Positions 1-11,663 of a stretch of 64,000 nucleotides of DNA are shown here, one piece after another. Numbering within the stretch: position 1 is the stretch's first letter; the number at the start of each line of letters is the position of its first letter. The notes under the pieces were generated by a model. It did not search any database and was not told the origin of the DNA. It saw only the letters and a program-made list of their open reading frames with translations. The stretch comes from Delphinus delphis (taxonomy: Eukaryota; Chordata; Mammalia; Artiodactyla; Delphinidae): positions 83,869,104 through 83,933,103 of the forward strand of contig NC_082695.1 in NCBI RefSeq assembly GCF_949987515.2, read 5' to 3'. Position numbers and translations under genes: made by a program.

Positions 1-464
1 GCTATACGTGCTATTTTACTGACATATTAATTATTCTTTGAAGAGTTCTATGTATTTATTAATAGAGAAAAAACGATTATGAAGTCATACAAGAAATTAT
101 AATTTGCAAAATTGAGGAACAATGTAATTGAAATGTAAAGAAAGCTGACATTTCAGTTTATAGGTGGAGTTTCAGCACTGGTGAATTATTAACTCAAGAA
201 CAAATAACGCCTCAATCGCTATATTTTGAAATGATTTTAAACTCCCTTTTATTCACACTTTTTAAGATCAAGCCTGATGTTTAACTTGTATAATTCAGAA
301 TGGTAATGAGGACAGGAAATAGGGAAGAAAACTTCATGTTTTTATTCTTACTTGATTCTGCACAACATTTGCAATCTATGATGCATTTATAATAAATTTC
401 TTACGTTTACAGCACTATTTTGTTGGGGCTCAGGAAGGGCCCCCGAAAATGTGCCACAATGACC
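1..464. other. AT-rich non-coding DNA, nothing recognised
   Basis: No open frame of note and no repeat family I can name. The stretch is AT-rich and ends where a SINE insertion begins. Confidence 0.5.
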
Positions 465-472
465 TATTGATT

Positions 473-688
473 TTTTTTTTTTTTTTTTTTTTTGCGGTAC
501 GCGGGCCTCTCACTGTTGTAGCCTCTCCCGTTGCGGAGCACAGGCTCCGGACGCGCAGGCTCAGCGGCCATGGCTCACGGGCCCAGCTGCTTCACGGCAT
601 GTGGGATCCTCCCGGACCGGGACACGAACCTACGTCCCCTGCATCGGCAGGTGGACTCCCAACCACTGCGCCACCAGGGAAGCCCGCA
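473..688 (-). mobile_element. CHR-type tRNA-derived SINE
   Basis: On the minus strand this is a full SINE. The tRNA-like head (GGGCTTCCCTGGTGGCGCAG) lies at the right end, a GC-rich body follows, and the A-tail appears as a T run at 471-493. The flanking repeat TATTGATT (465-472 and 689-696) is the likely target-site duplication. CHR SINEs carry an internal Pol III promoter (A and B boxes in the tRNA-like part) and are moved by L1 enzymes. The open frame across it is read-through of the SINE, not a gene. Confidence 0.9.
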
Positions 689-696
689 TATTGATT

Positions 697-2540
697 ATTT
701 TTAAAGTTACTCAAGAAATGGCCAATGCAAGAGGGACACTCTGACCCTCTATACTGTCTCCCTGAAAGCAAGAAATAAATCTCTCATGTGAAAGGTGCCC
801 TCCATGCATCTGGGAGTAGAAGGATACCCAGATCACCAGAAATAAGGAATTCAGGCGAAGAAGCCTGTAGTATAAGCAAACCTTGTTACTTCTTTTACTA
901 CCTCAAGCCCAAACTCTGTTTAGATTCTTCACAAACTGAGCACCCCAAACCTAAGTTTCTTTGTCTTGTCACATCCTCACAAATGCATTGTTTCTTTATC
1001 TAAATTATAAAAGCTGCCTGCTTTGACCACTTCTTAGGTCCCATTTCTATGAGACTCCTGTGCGCACAAATTAAAATGTGCTCTTTCTTCTCCCCTTCAT
1101 CTCTCATGTGTCAATTTCATCATGAGTCCAGCCGCAAAAACTCAAGAGGTGTAGAGGGGGAAATTCCCCTCTCCTCAACAGTATTATCCTTAGAAAGTTT
1201 TCATCTTTATTATTTTAGTTAAACTGATTGTATAAAAATAGCTTCTCCATCTCTATGTTAGAGAAGAATGTATTTAGATCTGTTCTTCTCATAACCTATT
1301 TCAGGAGCACACACCAGGGCATATCCACAGTCAGTGAGTGGAGACTTTTAGGTTTCCATTCAGTTTATGTGGGGCTGAGACATGATGAGTGGCCTTGGTA
1401 TCTTCTCAAGTATAGGTAGGTCTCTTCCCTGCTTCCTACTCCCTTTCCCATTCCGAGTTATAACACAAGTTAAATATCTTGCTTGGGCTTGAAAAATGTG
1501 AATAAAAGGGAGTTAAAGTGACTATCAAATCATTTAACTGTATGAAGATTGATGGGTTATTTGTCCTTACTAATTCACCATTGCCTAAATCCCATCTATA
1601 GACAAAAGTGTCAGCTCTCTGCATTTCATCTAATTCAGATGGACAGATGCATATGAAAATGTCTCTGAGGCTTCCTCTTTTTCTTTTGTAGCAGCGAAGA
1701 ACAGAATGAATGGGTGAAAGTTTATGTGGAACTTGACATGTGGGTATGAATTATGCAGAGATTTAATCTATTGGAAATCTCAGTCAAGACCAGATAACAT
1801 CAGCTCCAGATGCATGAAGACACTTATGTGAGCTGAGGAGATGGGTCACTTGATCCATATGTCAATTATGCCTATTGAGCAATTTCCAGTGAGTTGTGGT
1901 CATTTTGGCCTGTTCTGCTATTGCATATTTTATACTTGGCCAGAGCCGACTTTGGTCCCCAAATAGAAGCTTCTTGGAACAGTGATTCCTCCACGTAAGG
2001 TGCCTTCTATGCTAAATTTTGATTTCTCCTCTTTCTTAACTTTTTTTAAAAGCAAAAGTAAAGACAAAAGGCTAAGGATAAAGGATTCCAATCGTGCTAG
2101 TTGAATTCGACTGTCAGGACTAAGGCTGTCCTGTACCACTAACTGGTGTTGGTGTTGACTAAACAAGCTGATGGGGCTGTTTTCTAGGAGGTAAGTCTTC
2201 AAGGATGGAGAGATTCCACCCAACAGGAAGTCCACTTGCTTCCAGTAGAGATCGGTCAACTCATGAGTCTACCATAACAGGAAAATATGATGGGCAGTGT
2301 ATTTTGAAAAATTAAATGCAATGAAAAGAACCTTCAAATACTTGATGTCAATGAAATGTCCTTATTTTAGAAAACTTTTCAGTTAAAGTATAAAATGTTA
2401 TATTTATTGACTCTCTCGTCAACCTGTCAGGCACCGGGCATGGCTCCCTCCTTCAATCAGCAAAGTTTGGTAAAGTCTCTGAAGGTTTGTGCGTGGCCTC
2501 TGGGGAAGGTGACCTCAGCTGAGTCCCCTTTTGTGTCTCC
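697..2540. other. Non-coding DNA, no recognised element
   Basis: Mixed-composition unique-looking sequence. The open frames here are 60-110 codons, overlap each other on both strands and show no familiar motif. I see no element I can name. Confidence 0.4.
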
Positions 2541-2544
2541 CAGG

Positions 2545-2695
2545 GTCTGCTTTGTGATCTCGGGCAAAAGTTACTTAAAATTTTAATACCTCATAATCCT
2601 CACCTGTAATAAAAACACCTACCTCTGGAGTTGTCTGGAGTAGATTGTTATGGTTGTACTATGCCCTGAGCAGTGCCTGACTGGAGACAGAACAC
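2545..2695 (-). repeat. MIR SINE relic
   Basis: The order of a 'gggcaaaagttacttaa'-type segment, a 'cctgtaataaaaacacc' segment and 'gcagtgcctgactgg' matches the minus-strand MIR layout. It is heavily diverged. Confidence 0.5.
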
Positions 2696-3084
2696 TTTTG
2701 CTTATGGAATTGTTTCAGATGAGGTCTGAAATTACTCACAACATGGGCGACTGTGCGATTCCACTACCGTTGCCCTAGCTGCCCACTCAGATGTTCTTTA
2801 TTCAAAACTGCATTTAAAATAAGTTGTCAATTTATAAGACATTCTGATTTTACAGACTAGTTGCTTTTGTAATTAGTTTCTGTGGTCATCTGAAAATGAT
2901 ATTAAATACTTAAAAATAAACATGGATGACAGAATTATTTAAATAACAGAAGGGGAAAAATCTAATTCTAATATATTCATACAATGCTGATCAGATTTAG
3001 CTTTTATGATACATAGCTGAATTGTATATCGATTCAGCTGCTATAACCAAGCGGCCCAAATAATAGTGCCATAAAAAAGAGGAG

Positions 3085-3570
3085 TTGTATCTACTCAGAA
3101 GAAATGAGAAACATATGTCCACACAAAGACTTGCAGTAAAAAGATGAGAGCAGTTTTGTTCATAATAGCCCCAAACTGGAAACAACACAGACGTCCATCA
3201 ACACTTGAACAAACAATCCCTATAATTGAGTAATACTCAGCCATAAAGAGGAACCAACTAATGATACGTGAAGCAAGATGGATGAAACTCAAAATCATTA
3301 TGCTGCGTGAAAGAAACCAGTCACCAGCTGGTGTACCTATAATGTATATATGTACGTGCACCATGCATTCCAGATGACTCTAGTTATATGAAACACAAAC
3401 TAATCTGTAATAAAAATGAAGCAGCAGTCGCCTGTGTCTGGAGGGTAGACTACAAAGGAGCGTGAGGAATCTTTTGGGGCTGATGAAACTATTCAGCATG
3501 TTGCTCGCAGAGGTGGTCTGCTGGGTAAAACAACGGTCAGAACTCATTGAATTGAATCCTATAAATGGCT
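3085..3570 (+). mobile_element. Old L1M 3' end (ORF2 tail plus 3' UTR)
   Basis: The stretch from 'aatagccccaaactgg' through 'taatactcagccataaagag' and 'gatggatgaaactc' is the decayed end of L1 ORF2. The following 'gtctggagggtagac...ggggctgatgaaact' is an old L1M-type 3' UTR. The copy is diverged and carries no usable frame. Confidence 0.75.
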
Positions 3571-3789
3571 GTTCTCTTTGCCTGGTGCACATTCCTTCTG
3601 TCTTGGGTGCAGGTGGATGGTTTGGCCATTGCAGGTAGTATTTAGTACAGGGTCCTCTGCATTCCCACGCCTCTCTTCCTGGTGAGACTCTGAGGAAGAA
3701 TGGGCGCTGCTGTCCTTCGAACACTAATGTTTAATCCAGATCCTTATAACACACTGTTTGGATAATGCTTATCAAAGCAAACTAGATAT

Positions 3790-4010
3790 TCACGGATAAA
3801 CAAGGCAAAGCTCCTGACCTGGAGGAACTCAGAGACTGATGGAGAGACAGCTAACATGGCAAGGAGTGGGGAGGCTATTAGGTGCTGATAAAGTGTTTGG
3901 CACAGGTGGTAAATGAGAGCAGAAAGCAAGGATTCTTCAAGGTCGAGCTCAACTTCCACTTCATTCTCGAAAGCTTCCCTGATTCTCACAGGGAATTTCT
4001 CTCTCTCTTT
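3790..4010 (-). repeat. L2 LINE relic
   Basis: The segment order 'ctcctgacctggaggaactcagag', 'ggtgctgataaagtg' and 'cattctcgaaagcttccctgattc' fits a minus-strand L2 3' region. It is strongly diverged. Confidence 0.45.
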
Positions 4011-4309
4011 CAATTTTTATTGTACTTATAGATTGTAGCATGTATTTGGTTCTGATGAGATGTTGTGAGTAATGTAGTTTTCCTGTGTGGTTGGCTTATC
4101 TTCTACAGAAATTCCAGTTCAGCATGAGCTGAGAGCTTCTTTGTAGTTCCTTGTATCTCCAGAAGCTCATTATGCATGTAGGTGGAGTCCAGTAGCCATT
4201 TCTTACTGATCTCTATGTGTTCTTGATGACAGTTATAATCACTCCTTTCACTAAATAGGTTCCTATACATTTGAAAGGCTAGTCTGCCAAAAACCATTAT
4301 AAATAGCAT

Positions 4310-4425
4310 GATATATAAAAAGACAATATATGTATAACTGAATCACTTTGCTGTACACCTGAAACTAACACAACGTTGTAAATCCACTATACTTCAATAA
4401 AAATCTTAAAACAAAAACAAAAAAG
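4310..4425 (+). mobile_element. Short L1 3' tail (cetartiodactyl type)
   Basis: The segment 'ataactgaatcactttgctg...ctgaaactaacacaacgttg...actatacttcaataaaaat' is the last ~100 bases of a cetartiodactyl L1 3' UTR. An A-rich tail follows, then a short (TA)n run at about 4428-4439. It is an extreme 5'-truncated insertion. Confidence 0.8.
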
Positions 4426-4859
4426 ATATATATATATATGGCTTAAGGTCAGAGTAATTACACTGTGATTAACCCTCCTGTCTAGATTCAAGACAACTGT
4501 GAAAATCTCTGAACGGAGCCTGGCATTTGAATAAGCTTTTGTGGTATAATTATGCTTAAGTAAATATTTTATGTAAGTTTGCAGCAGAGGAACTATATTT
4601 ATTCATGGGTCTATGATAAAAATACCAACACTCCTGCACTAATTTCAAAATGCAAATTAAAATTAACTATCATTTTATAAATAAAAATTTAACATAAATC
4701 GTATATCAACTACATTCTGAATTCTTTTTGGTAAATTATGACATTTGGGGAACAAAATACTTAATAGCAGCTCCTGATGCTAGTTAATTTCAGTAATGGT
4801 GGTAACTAACAACTAGTTGTACCTATGGGAAGAATTTCTAAAAGAATCAAAAAGGGCAT

Positions 4860-5310
4860 CTGGGTTTCTGGAAATGCAGCCTCAATGAGCATGATGGTTC
4901 TTAAACTACTGTCTCCCAGCTGCAAATTCACCCTGGCATATTTTGCTTTGGTAGACAAGAGCTCGCTTCTGCAAACCACATTACTCCTTTGACAGATTAC
5001 ACGGACCCCTTCTCTGAGCTCCTGAGTGAGGGTCCTGATGAGACGGGGCTCTCCTCAGACATCTGCATCCCAACTCAAAGGCCCACATTTCAAATGTCTA
5101 AATTCTAATACTCTCACTTCCTGCCCTTTATTCGTTCAACCTTTTAAGAAGTAGCTGCTTCTGACACTGCCCCGTGGTATCTGAGTTGCTTTTTTGCCTT
5201 CTCAGATTTCAAAAACTAGCTAATGATTATATGTATGTTAAATTCTTCCCAAATTCTGTTAAAACAACTGGTGTGGCTTCAGTGTCCTCATTGGACCCTA
5301 ACTGATACAT
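4860..5310 (+). repeat. Probable old L1M 3' UTR relic
   Basis: 'aaatgcagcctcaatgagca...cagctgcaaattcaccctg' and the terminal 'cattggaccctaactgatac' resemble old L1M/L1ME 3' UTRs. The subfamily is uncertain. A different medium-reiterated repeat is possible. Confidence 0.45.
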
Positions 5311-5424
5311 CTAAACAAACATCTTATAGATGGACTTAGTAGTGTATGGTACTTGGACTATACTGAATAGCTTTGGTGGTTGCCAAGAATGTGGTTCGAC
5401 GACAAGGAAATCAACACTCGGGTC

Positions 5425-5615
5425 ACTCAGACGTGGGTTCAAATCCTTTTACTTCCTGCCAACTGACCTTGGGAAAATTATCTGACTTCTTGTTCCTTTC
5501 ATGTGTGACTATAACAAGTGTGTTTAATGATAACCAGATAGCAGATTAGTGCAGTAAGGACTGTACCTGAAAGCTCTGTGCACACAATACCTGGCAAACA
5601 GTAGGCTGTCCAGTC
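5425..5615 (-). repeat. MIR SINE relic
   Basis: 'gtgggttcaaatcc', 'ctgaccttgggaaaattatctgacttc' and 'acctggcaaacagtaggct' are the minus-strand MIR landmarks in order. Confidence 0.55.
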
Positions 5616-5789
5616 ATCCCTTCTGCAACTGGAAATGACTACTTCCTGGAGCAGTAATCTATGTATTGTCCTGTGTTACTTCTACAAGCAGTTCTAATCC
5701 CTCCGTGCTAATAAGTTACAGACGTATGCTTGAACCCAAGTAGAAGCCCAAGCACATCTCACGAGACCGTTCACTTCTGCGTTGCGTAG

Positions 5790-5905
5790 CCTTTTAGGAA
5801 TGTTGCCATAATCTTATTGTATTGTGAACATTGAATGTATTCCTTTTACCCACTGTGAGGTCCTTGCGGGCAGAGCCATGTGTCATTGGTGTATACGCCA
5901 TTTGT
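5790..5905 (+). repeat. L2 3' end relic
   Basis: 'cccactgtgaggtccttgcgggcagagccatgtgtc' resembles the L2 3' terminal segment. Short and diverged. Confidence 0.4.
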
Positions 5906-6399
5906 AATCAGACTTTATCACATTGGTTAACACCCACCCTAAATTAGCTGATGCCTCCAGGCCTTAAATTAAAAGCAGACACTTGACTGTGATGTGCCAG
6001 TTTAATTTGATGCCACACTTTCTGTTTGAAATGATAGTTTGGTTAATTTGAGCTCCTGGCTTTTTGTTCAGACTCTTTTGTGCCTTGGGCCTCTGCCCTG
6101 TCTTTACCAGGTCGGTACAAGCCCTTTATAGTCTCTTGGGCCAAGGACGTTCCTCCAACTTGTCCAGCAAGTTTCAGGGAATCAAAGGTAACATTAAATG
6201 TGGATTTCATGGTGTTCATCCTTTAACAGTCACTATATGCACTCAACACTTGAGGAGTGACACGTTATGCTTTACCTCCAGCTGTGGAGTGTCTACAGAC
6301 ATAATTTGGAATTCTCCTTAAATTCAGAGGTTTTTCAAGCATGAGAGATTCTCAGACTGTTTTTCACCTTTAGTCAATTTCCAGAACGTTAAGTTGTTG
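5906..6399. other. Non-coding DNA, nothing recognised
   Basis: One ~85-codon open frame at 6064-6321 shows no recognisable motif. It may extend the ERVL relic upstream but I cannot align it. Confidence 0.35.
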
Positions 6400-6700
6400 C
6401 TATCAATTAGCAAAGAAGTAGGCAAAACTGTGTGGAATTTTTTTTTTCATATCAATGCCCGGGAGAGTAGCCACTGCAGAGGACACACTGAGCGACTGTG
6501 TAGATTGGATAACTCGCTGAGTGGAAGTCAGCCAACTTCCAAACTCACCCACCTCTGTACTTCCACAAATGTTCATCCTCAGAGCACCATGGCGTCAGGG
6601 ATGGAGCCCGGGTACGAGCCCAGCAACACGGTCCCCTCAGCCACTACACAGAAGTTTCAGTTGACACTGAACCACGCACAGTGAGGTCTCCCTGTATGGG
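6400..6700 (+). mobile_element. ERVL pol fragment (end of RNase H to start of integrase)
   Basis: The stretch runs parallel to the pol region of ERVL endogenous retroviruses, between RNase H and the integrase N-terminus. Landmarks are 'catatcaatgcccgggagagt', 'gtgtagattggataactcgctg', 'caccatggcgtcagggatggag' and 'cccagcaacacggtc'. A frame stays open from 6394 to 6684 (96 codons) but has no initiation context and no complete domain. No LTR is recognisable at either side. It covers the same pol interval as part of 9600-9840, so the two fragments are separate copies or a duplication and cannot both belong to one provirus. Family assignment is from remembered ERVL structure. Confidence 0.65.
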
Positions 6701-8170
6701 CTAAATAGTTTTAAAATATCGTATCTATTTAAGGTATACCTTTGATAAATTTCCATGGGAGTTTATAATTAAATGATTTTTTTAATGAGCCGAAAAGTTA
6801 AAACTGGCAAATATCATGCCTTTTACGAATTTGTCTGACATTGCATTGTCCATATATCCATGTTGCGTGCTTCCTCTTAGATTATAAGATTCTGGATAGC
6901 CTAGATTAATTTGGTTTTTAAAAGAAATAATCTTTAAATAAGCACTTGACAAATTATTTTCTATGGTGACTTTTCTAAAATCAAAATACAGCCCCTTCTG
7001 GCATGTGATTCATCGTCTGCTTTCTAAGACTGAATCTTCATGCGAGCTCATCCTAGAGTAAGCATTAGAAAATCAAATACCTTTCTGTGTCTGTAAACAT
7101 CAGTCAAACAACCAAAGCAATTTATGTATCATCAAATATGCCTTTGGCTAACAGTGCCTGTGTATTACTGGAGAGATAAGATAAAGTTGAACAACATAAA
7201 AGTGAAGAGCTGCAGAAAAATGAGTCCTGTGAGTGACAGCGCAATACAGGGAAGGCATACAGTAGGCTGGGAAGTGAGTTAAACATTTCTGTTATTAAGG
7301 AGTGGGACCAGCCTAAAGGTAGGTAAGAGATAATAGCCGAGAAGATTGAAGGAAACGCTAGATGTGCAGAGGCAATATGAGAACCGTTGGCAGGTCACAG
7401 TTCACTAATAAGATATCCATTCATTCAACTAATGTGCATTGAACATCTTCCGTGGAGGAAATAGTGCATGGATTGGGCAAATTATTACAGGTGAGTTCAG
7501 CCTGTTTGGTGCCTGTCTGCAGAGGTCCTAAGAGTGTGAATTTCCTCTTGTATATCTTAAAATGTAGTTACAAGTAGCAGTTAATTGTCAAAACAACCCC
7601 CATTGTTTACTGCTGCTATTATTTCCATTTCTAAAAAATTGCTTTGAGTTATGCTTTGAAGCCATGAAAGTTAAGCCTTGTATTTGGTTCAACTCTCGTG
7701 ATGAATTTGATAAGAAAATTCAGTTAATCATTATAGATTTCAAATGCTCATTTTCCACAGCTGTAAATGTATATTTTAGTAAAGAATGAGTTCATTCTAA
7801 ATGACTATTTTACCATAAAATGTGTAATTAGTTATTTTATTGATACGACAAATTTCTATCATGTACCTAGTGCATACATCATAAATCATTGCTTTATCTA
7901 GACAGTCTCCAAAAAAAAACAACTTTAAAATATTATTTATTGGCACATAACTTTGAACACCTAAAGGTTTATCCTGGAAAATCTATAGACTTTTAAAATG
8001 GGGAAAAATAATCGCCTAGCTTAATATAACATATATTTAATATATATACTTTTTCTACGTATTTATCTGTTTTAAAAGAGATTTAAATAAAATTTTGTGC
8101 TTATCCATTCAGAAAAAATTCCAACCATGAAAAAAAATGTGATCTTAATGAACTCTAATATCCTATTTAA
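6700..8170. other. Non-coding DNA, one possible L2 scrap
   Basis: AT-rich sequence. 'attcattcaactaatgtgcattgaac' at about 7417-7445 resembles a minus-strand L2 3' end. Otherwise I see nothing I can name. Confidence 0.4.
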
Positions 8171-8182
8171 AATATACTTGCT

Positions 8183-8373
8183 GGGCTTCCCTGGTGGCGC
8201 AGTGGTTGGGAGTCCGCCTGCCGATGCAGGGGACACGGGTTTGTGCGCTGGTCCGGGAAGATCCCACATGCTGCGGAGCGGCTGGGCCCGTGAGCCATGG
8301 CCGCTGAGCTTGCGCTTCCGGAGCCTGTGCTCCGCAATGGGAGAGGCCACAACAGTGGGAGGTCCGCGTACCG

Positions 8374-8413
<40 letters not shown>
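8183..8413 (+). mobile_element. CHR-type SINE, full length, with exact TSD
   Basis: Full head-to-tail SINE: the GGGCTTCCCTGGTGGCGCAG head at 8185, a B-box-like GGTTTGTGCGC segment, then a GC-rich body ending 'gtccgcgtaccg'. An A-tail at about 8374-8402 passes into (TA)n. The flanking repeat ATATACTTGCT is exact at 8172-8182 and 8414-8424. The (TA)n has probably grown out of the tail/TSD junction. High CpG retention suggests a fairly young insertion. Confidence 0.93.
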
Positions 8414-8418
<5 letters not shown>

Positions 8419-8424
8419 CTTGCT

Positions 8425-8715
8425 AATCATTAATGTGAATATACATAGAATGATATGCTTTGTTAATAATAAATTATTTTGCAAATAATATCTTAGACCC
8501 AAAAATAATTTATGGAATTATATGATTTTAGCATTGCAAGAGACCTTTGGGTTTGTCTTTTGTTTGTTTTGTTTTTGTTTTTATCCAGCTATATCTATGT
8601 TAAGTGTTTGGGCATTATTTGAAAGATTATAAAATTTTGGATTTTTTTAATGTTACCATTTCAGCAGTATTGTATTTTTCTGGAAACATACACTTCCCAA
8701 TTTTGTTTAAAAAAA
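8425..8715. other. AT-rich spacer
   Basis: AT-rich sequence with a T/G-rich stretch at about 8555-8582. No element is recognised. Confidence 0.4.
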
Positions 8716-8719
8716 TCGA

Positions 8720-10130
8720 GACATGAGTGTAGAGCAACATATGCCGTATATGATGGGCTACTTGAACCCAGGCACAGAGTAACCCACAGGTTGCTCTCTC
8801 TGAGTGGGGCGCAGAGGAAGAGAAGGCTCTGCAGCAAGTTCAGCCTGCACTATGGGCTGCTCTGCCCTTCAGCAGTGCCAAGGTCACTCCAAGTGTCTTC
8901 GGCCAATTGGGCGGTTGTGCAGAGCCTCTGGTAATTGCCAGTACCAGAATCACGGCACACACACCCCTCAGATTCTGGAGTGTCTGTGCCCTCTTCTGCA
9001 GATAACTTTTCCTTTTTGAGAAACTGCTTTTGGCCTTGTAGAAACTGAATACTTAACCATGGGCTATCAGGTGACCACGTGAGCTGAGCACCCATAATAA
9101 ACTAGCTGTTGTCTGACCCGCATCCTCATATGGTTGGGTGTGTACAGAAACACTCTACCATCAAACAGAAAAGTTTGTGAGACACTGAGCTCAGACAGGT
9201 TGGAAAGTACAAGTAAGTTGTAGGGACAGGTGACCCAGAGTCCTTCAACCAACCACTGTTGCATCACCTCCTGTCTCTCAATCCAAGCCTGCAGCCACCT
9301 GTGGTGTCTTTACCACCAACTTAATAAGAAACAAACTGGAGCCTGATTTACATACTAGCATCACTTGAACATAGAAGGTTCCGACACTGCCGAGCCGTTC
9401 AGGGGACCCTGGAGGAGAGTGACGAGGGAAGATCTTCCCAGTGGGAAGAATCTGAGCAGTAGGCTTGATTGTCCACTACTACTGAAGTGGGAGGTGGACG
9501 GAAGCACTGATTTTATTAGTTCATAAGCCATTACTAATGATTTGATTTTCAAGGAATAAGATGAGACTATTGGTGACAGGGAAGTTGGGGGAAGAAATAT
9601 GTGGCTGGAACTTTCAGGATGGGAACGGAGTGTGAGAATATTTCTGTCATCCGTGAGCTCTCACCAAAGAGGCATCACCTGGAGAAGAGACTCTTAAAAA
9701 TCAGGAGGACAAAATAATGCCCTCTGGGGGTGTAAGTCAGCCTCTTTCCGCAGTCATCCAGTGCTGGCATGGACACTATGGCCACAGTGGCGCAGGTGGA
9801 GGCCATTCATGGACTTTCCCCCCACCAAGACTGATCTAGCTACTGCTGGGCGCCTTATCTGCCCCGTCTATGAAACCATTCCCCAGGCAGACTAGCCTGA
9901 CTCCTGGTGACGGGTAAATACATTGGCCATCTTTCACCATGGAGAGGGCCACGCTTTTCATCACCGGAATAGACACATATTCCGGATGTAGATTCCCCAC
10001 CACACCGTGCCTGATGTTTCTGCTGACACCACGATCTGTGGACTCAGCAAAGCTGCATCCACCACCACGGCATTCCACACAACACTGCTGACTCACGTAA
10101 CTTATTTCACACTGAAAGAAATGCATCTTT
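8720..10130 (+). mobile_element. Decayed ERVL pol relic (RT connection, RNase H, integrase)
   Basis: About 1.4 kb follows the order of ERVL pol. 'aagaaggctctgcagcaagttcagc' and 'tcttctgcagataactttt' mark the RT/RNase H connection. 'ccatgggctatcaggtgacc' and 'ctctaccatcaaacag' follow. 'atttctgtcatccgtgagctctcaccaaag' marks the end of RNase H. 'agactgatctagctactgct' marks the integrase zinc-binding region, and 'accggaatagacacatattcc' the integrase core. In the zinc-binding motif the first of the two Cys codons appears to read CGC (9851-9853) while the second TGC remains (9860-9862). The first catalytic Asp of the core aligns to AAT (9917-9919). A one-base deletion near 9957 shifts the frame, and further stops occur. 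It is an old, inactive relic with no LTRs attached. The protein alignment is inferred by eye. Confidence 0.75.
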
Positions 10131-10139
10131 AGAGCTGTA

Positions 10140-10400
10140 CTGTTTCAGTTTGAATCTCAGTGAAGACCTGAATAAAGTAAGTAAGATAATAAAAACCTGT
10201 GAAGGTCCAGGAGAAAACCTTTCCAGTCAGAGAGATGAGCAAGTTCAAAGAATGAGATTGACGTGTTCAAACACAAACTAAAATGGGAGCCAATGGGTCT
10301 GGAGTGGACTGAGTACAAGTGCTTTAGAAATGACTTTAGAATGGAAGAGCTAAATCATGGAGAGATTTTTAGATCATCATAAGGTGTGTGGCTTTTATTA
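10140..10400 (-). repeat. Probable L2 LINE relic
   Basis: 'gtgaagacctgaataaagtaag', 'ccagtcagagagatgagcaag' and 'ggagtggactgag' fit a minus-strand L2 3' region. Diverged. Confidence 0.4.
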
Positions 10401-11014
10401 TTCCAAGCACTTACATGTTTTTGTTTTGTTCTGTTTTGTTTAGGTTAACCCTACAGTTCTTTCTGTGCCTGCATCCTTTCATGGGATAAAAATGTCCAAT
10501 TATTTCCCCCAAAAAACAATATAATGGCTGATTACCCTCCAGGGAGATCACATTCTAACTGTCAGCATGTAATTCTACACATACAGTTCTTCTCCTCTGT
10601 AGTTATGAGAAGATACTCTGCCCTTGTGTTCCCTAAAGAAAACAAAATTTAAAATAGCATAATGCTCACTAAGTTGGAGGCGTAAGCTCGTAAGAGAAAA
10701 GAGAGTAAACATTTCTTAAATCTCTAGGCCTAAGCTTCCAGATAGAAGAGGTAGACGGGGCTTTCTAACATTTCACGCATTTTTACATTTCTTTTGAGAC
10801 AATACAGTGGGTGGTAAATTATTTAAAGGAATATAGCTACATTATGCATGGATTCCACGGTTCAGTCAAACATCAGAAGAGTGTTGGAATTTGCAGCAGT
10901 ACTCAGAATCTTGCAAATATCTGCATTCTGAGTAACAGTGGGAGCAGCAACTCCAATTGGGCACAGAAACTCCCATATCTCTCGAAATAGGTTTGTTGAT
11001 GCTAAAGAGCATTT
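10400..11014. other. Non-coding DNA, nothing recognised
   Basis: Contains a short (GTTTT)n-like stretch near 10420-10440. No other structure is seen. Confidence 0.4.
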
Positions 11015-11205
11015 CTGGTGGCTACTATTTGGTAGGTCTTTTCTGAGTGTTTTACCTTTGTTACCATTGATTCCTCACAACAAACTACTGTGGCCATTAT
11101 GATTATGATCTTCTGCTCATAGATGGGGAAACTGAGGCACAAAGATGTTCAGTAACTAGCCCAAAGCCACACAGATTACAAGTGGATGATTCAGATCTCT
11201 CTGAT
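11015..11205 (+). repeat. MIR SINE, well preserved
   Basis: The MIR core is easy to read: 'tagatggggaaactgaggca', 'cagtaactagcccaaagcca' and 'cacagattacaagtggatga' in order, preceded by 'ttaccattgattcctcacaa'. Confidence 0.85.
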
Positions 11206-11447
11206 GTCTCCAAATCCGGCAAAGAGAATGCAGACTTACTCTTGATTGTTTTCAAGTATAGCTTTGATGTTTAAAAAAATAAGCATGAGTAGTGACAGAT
11301 GGCTTTAGAATTTTAATGCTTTGGTGACTTTATTGAAAACATAATTCAGCCTAACGAAGATGTGAGAAGCAGCGTGGTTGAAAGAGAATTGGTCAGAGAA
11401 TCTTATTCAGGAGAATTTACTTCGAAAAACACCACTGATTGCTTTTT

Positions 11448-11663
11448 GTTTTTGTTTTTGTTTTTGTTTTTGCGGTACGCGGGCCTCTCACTGTTGTGGC
11501 CTCTCCCGTTGCGGAGCACAGGCTCCGGACGCGCGGGCTCAGCGGCCATGGCTCACGGGCCCAGCCGCTCCGCGGCATGTGGGATCCTCCCGGACCGGGG
11601 CACGAACCCGTGTCCCCTGCATCGGCAGGCGGACTCTCAACCACTACGCCACCAGGGAAGCCC
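11448..11663 (-). mobile_element. CHR-type SINE with (CAAAA)n tail
   Basis: Minus-strand full-length SINE. Its tail is a (TTTTG)n run on the plus strand at about 11448-11471, and the tRNA-like head ends at 11663. The 12-bp repeat TGATTGCTTTTT is exact at 11436-11447 and 11664-11675. The CpG-rich body is intact. Overlapping open frames in all phases here are SINE read-through. Confidence 0.93.

Noticed and set aside
8183..8260. tRNA gene from A- and B-box-like sequence
   Set aside because: These boxes belong to the tRNA-derived SINE head. No cloverleaf or anticodon arm can be folded with confidence.
8097..8502. Several ~100-codon frames over the SINE at 8183
   Set aside because: They are read-through of the CHR SINE on both strands. 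The same peptides recur at the other SINE copies (449-694, 11362-11692, 23133-23407).
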